A stretch of DNA of 64,000 bases from Pegethrix bostrychoides GSE-TBD4-15B (lineage in GTDB: Bacteria > Cyanobacteriota > Cyanobacteriia > Elainellales > Elainellaceae): contig JAHHHV010000001.1 in assembly GCA_019359155.1 (NCBI GenBank), positions 1-64,000 on the forward strand, given 5' to 3'. Of the stretch, positions 62,819-64,000 are shown in pieces (the first letter of the stretch is position 1; each line of letters opens with the position of its first letter). The notes beneath the pieces were generated by a model. The model was not told where the DNA came from and searched no databases. It worked only from the letters and a program-made list of their open reading frames with translations. Both the position numbers and the translations under genes were made by a program.

Positions 62819-63994
62819 ATGAGAATGGCATTCTGGAAAAATTTAACTGTTTTGGCTGTTTTAGGCTTTGGCGCAGTTGCTCCTGCTGCTCAGGCCGTTC
62901 AGTTTGAGCAGCAGGAGATTGATCAGAGTCGGTTTATTATCGTGGCAGCACCGGGCGGCGAACTCGGCTATAAGCTGCTGATTTTAGAGCAGATCAAAGA
63001 CAGTCGCCCCTGCTGGAGCGAGACAGGCAGCTATCCTTCCATCGTTGAGCCGCTGCTGCTCAGCTTTGACTTTACGGGCATCTGCAACCGAATTGTTGAC
63101 AGCAACGGCTTTTCGATGCGGGCTGCCGGAGAAGACCAAGGCTTGAACTACAGTCTGCGAATCATCCCACAAGACAATGACCTGGTGCTGGTCGCAGCCT
63201 CCAACAGTCAGCGCAACACCTGGGTTGAAATTGGCCGGACTTATGGACTGCCCGCTGGATTTAGCCGAATCAATCTGAATCCGGGCTGGCGGTTGACCCG
63301 TCGCGCCTACGAAGGCAAAGCCATCGGCCATGTTTACCTCACCTATGATCAGCCCGTTGATCCGCTGGTAACCGATAACCTGCGCCGCTCTGTCCCGCCC
63401 CCGGCCTTATCGCCCGATCCAGTCGCCCCAACTATGCCCAACCCGCTGCTGAGCGCCCCCAGCGTGATTCCGGTGCCTGCGCCGCCGCCTGCGGCCCCTG
63501 GCATTCCGCCCGTCCGTTCGCCTCGCCCCAGCGATGCCAGCCAGCCGCCTGCGGCTCCGGCATCTCCTAGCTTAAGTACACTGCTGCCACCTACCAGTAA
63601 CGCTGCCAGTGATCCTGCCAATAATGCTGCCAGTGATCCTGCAACCGAAAGCGCAGTCGAAAGTGCCCGCCCCACGCCCAGACTTGCACCGCTGTTGCCA
63701 CCCCGCCGTACCTCCAGTGCCGCCGCTAGACCCGCCGCTCCGGCAGCAAGCACTGCTCCAACAGCCGTCGCAGATTCAGCCAGTTCAACCGACAGCTTTC
63801 AGGTGATTGTTGAGGCAGACAGCGCGGAAATGCAGGATAAGGTGAGAGCGGTTGCTCCGGGCGCTCTGCTCACCACAATCAACGGTCAGGTCGTGATGCA
63901 GGTCGGCATTTTCCGAGACCTGCAAGCAGCCAGTCAGCTTCAGCAAAAATTAAGTCAGCAAGGGTTGCCAACGGCAGTAATTCCCGTAAGATAG
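62819..63994 (+). CDS. DUF3747 domain exported protein with SPOR-like C terminus
   Basis: A signal peptide (NLTVLAVLGFGAVAPAAQAV) is followed by the DUF3747 domain (QFEQQEIDQSRFIIVAAPGG, LEQIKDSRPCWSETG, FDFTGICNRIVDSNGFSMR), with paired cysteines likely forming a disulfide. A Pro/Ala/Ser linker of about 150 residues holds a 24-bp DNA duplication (NAASDPAN / NAASDPAT). The last 70 residues (SFQVIVEADSAEMQDKVRAV to VGIFRDLQAASQLQQKLSQQ) look like a SPOR peptidoglycan-binding domain. It is probably a periplasmic or outer-envelope protein binding denuded glycan; the DUF3747 role is unknown. Confidence 0.85.
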   Translation: MRMAFWKNLTVLAVLGFGAVAPAAQAVQFEQQEIDQSRFIIVAAPGGELGYKLLILEQIKDSRPCWSETGSYPSIVEPLLLSFDFTGICNRIVDSNGFSMRAAGEDQGLNYSLRIIPQDNDLVLVAASNSQRNTWVEIGRTYGLPAGFSRINLNPGWRLTRRAYEGKAIGHVYLTYDQPVDPLVTDNLRRSVPPPALSPDPVAPTMPNPLLSAPSVIPVPAPPPAAPGIPPVRSPRPSDASQPPAAPASPSLSTLLPPTSNAASDPANNAASDPATESAVESARPTPRLAPLLPPRRTSSAAARPAAPAASTAPTAVADSASSTDSFQVIVEADSAEMQDKVRAVAPGALLTTINGQVVMQVGIFRDLQAASQLQQKLSQQGLPTAVIPVR

Positions 63995-64000
63995 CCTGTA

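Overview
The window is chromosomal DNA from a cyanobacterium. The 5' end of psbA (photosystem II D1) runs off the left edge. There is also psb34, a CURT1/CAAD membrane protein, the sqdB-sqdX sulfolipid pair, a DevBCA exporter, a cyanobacterial purC-omp85-lpxC-fabZ-lpxA-lpxB cluster, and several cyanobacteria-type DUF proteins (DUF3155, DUF3598, DUF3747). Base composition is moderately GC-rich. No rRNA, tRNA or CRISPR array was found. A filamentous Leptolyngbya-like lineage is a guess from overall gene style, not a demonstrated placement.

Layout. 0-8 kb: psbA start, an adenosine deaminase-family enzyme, a caspase-fold protein with both catalytic residues replaced, rpmF (L32), a molybdopterin oxidoreductase domain protein, murQ, a thioredoxin-like [2Fe-2S] protein and CAAD. 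8.4-15.5 kb (minus): the envelope operon making lipid A precursors and the Omp85 assembly porin, headed by purC. 15.9-20.6 kb (plus): a polysaccharide export module (Wzm/Wzt-type ABC pair, sulfotransferase-like protein, GT4 glycosyltransferase), followed by a decayed IS630-type transposase. 21-28.3 kb: O-methyltransferase, GST, devBCA with a divergent TetR regulator, a HAD phosphatase and an SRPBCC-like protein. 28.7-38.2 kb: purL, an OmpR regulator next to an orphan osmoprotectant-type permease, a second orphan permease, an ATP-grasp/alpha-E pair, a GAF histidine kinase and a DUF3155 protein. 38.5-45.4 kb: sqdX/sqdB, map, a GT25-like protein, glcE and glcF. 45.5-57 kb: CHAT protease-like protein, psb34, SH3 protein, FG-GAP/RTX protein, Ser/Thr kinase, tandem USP, and a deacetylase/phosphodiester glycosidase fusion. 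57-64 kb: a more accessory stretch with an AT-richer acyltransferase, an IS701-type transposase relic, a folded non-coding element, a conserved small protein, a TAXI solute-binding protein and a DUF3747/SPOR protein.

Themes. Much of the window serves the cell envelope: lipid A, Omp85, capsule/O-antigen export, sulfolipid, murein recycling, glycan deacetylation and DevBCA export. A second theme is signalling and stress, with two caspase-fold proteins (one apparently dead, one with an intact His/Cys pair), a Ser/Thr kinase, a histidine kinase and USP.

The most distinctive sequence-level signal is a set of short tandem duplications, units of about 9-16 bp. Many sit exactly across stop codons (sqdB, glcE, purL, the alpha-E gene, tetR, the SRPBCC gene) and one sits across a start codon. 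In the last case the Shine-Dalgarno/ATG module of the TAXI gene is present in four perfect copies. Similar repeats in frame have built the linkers of Omp85, the CHAT protein, the DUF3747 protein and LpxB.
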